From contig NZ_CP117866.1 of the NCBI RefSeq assembly GCF_028736035.1, positions 2,604,001 to 2,668,000 of the forward strand: a DNA stretch of 64,000 nucleotides. Direction: 5' to 3'. Of this stretch, positions 63,973 to 64,000 are shown one piece after another. This stretch comes from Streptomyces sp. T12 (GTDB lineage Bacteria; Actinomycetota; Actinomycetes; Streptomycetales; Streptomycetaceae). Each line of letters begins with the position of its first letter. Position 1 is the stretch's first letter. A program made the position numbers and the translations under genes. The notes beneath the pieces are model-generated. The model saw only the letters and a list, made by a program, of their open reading frames with translations. It did not search any database and was not told the DNA's origin.

Positions 63973-64000
63973 TTACTGGCGGCGGTGCGAGGCGATCGCC
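63973..64000 (-). CDS. murG: murG, last codons (cut by window edge)
   Basis: Only the end of the frame is inside the window: AIASHRRQ and a TAA stop at 63973-63975. Position just upstream of ftsQ and the fit of this tail to the C-terminus of Streptomyces MurG (the lipid II GlcNAc transferase) suggest the identity. With nine codons the call rests mostly on gene order. Confidence 0.65.

Overview
The window is GC-rich (about 70 percent), densely coded DNA with strong third-position GC, many GTG starts and many 4-base start/stop overlaps. Gene content and order (trpCMBA, hisDCB-H-priA-F, dnaE1, lspA, ileS, divIVA-yggT-sepF-yggS-pgeF-ftsZ-ftsQ-murG) point to the core chromosome of a Streptomyces species. 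As far as I recall the order it matches S. coelicolor from gltB (about SCO2026) to murG (about SCO2084). Species cannot be told from sequence alone. No CRISPR array, prophage, insertion sequence, tRNA or rRNA was seen.

Layout. 1-1690: 5' end of gltB, a VIT1/CCC1 metal transporter and two iron-box-like operators. 1691-9634: a tightly coupled seven-gene plus-strand operon of four ADP-ribosylglycohydrolase paralogues, a PfkB/ribokinase-type kinase, a family III CoA-transferase and a CitE-like lyase; this is the best candidate for an uncharacterised pathway. 9652-18648 (minus): hisI-trpE, three small membrane proteins, trpC, trpM, trpB and trpA, then a terminator, a membrane-anchored thioredoxin-like protein and lgt. 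18732-21294: an MDMPI-like protein and an MFS efflux/ArsR-type regulator pair with a palindromic operator. 21306-27065 (minus): hisD-hisC-hisB-small membrane protein-hisH-priA-ridA-hisF. No trpF is present; PriA normally supplies that step in actinomycetes.

27236-36171 holds a repeat-fold membrane protein, a helical protein, a LON-domain protein, YbaK, a 24-codon gene for ribosomal protein bL37, a two-gene ABC exporter, an NYN-domain protein and a small hydrophilic protein. 36294-50313: dnaE1, a DUF2252 protein, a membrane protein followed by a second thioredoxin-like protein, the Tat-exported phosphatase PhoD, an M43 metalloprotease, a dienelactone-hydrolase-like protein, an MscS channel, an SDR and a CPA1 antiporter. 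50402-57662: GNAT, rluD and lspA, a DksA-type zinc-finger protein with a histone-H1-like Ala/Lys tail, and ileS behind a T-box leader that appears to act on translation. 57801-64000: the division cluster, read on the minus strand and ending in the last codons of murG.

Several genes lie in translationally coupled runs. Regulatory DNA that can be read directly includes the ileS T-box, the ArsR-type operator, iron boxes near the VIT1 gene, palindromes before phoD and the metalloprotease, inverted repeats in the ftsZ promoter region, and strong hairpin terminators at most convergent or operon ends.
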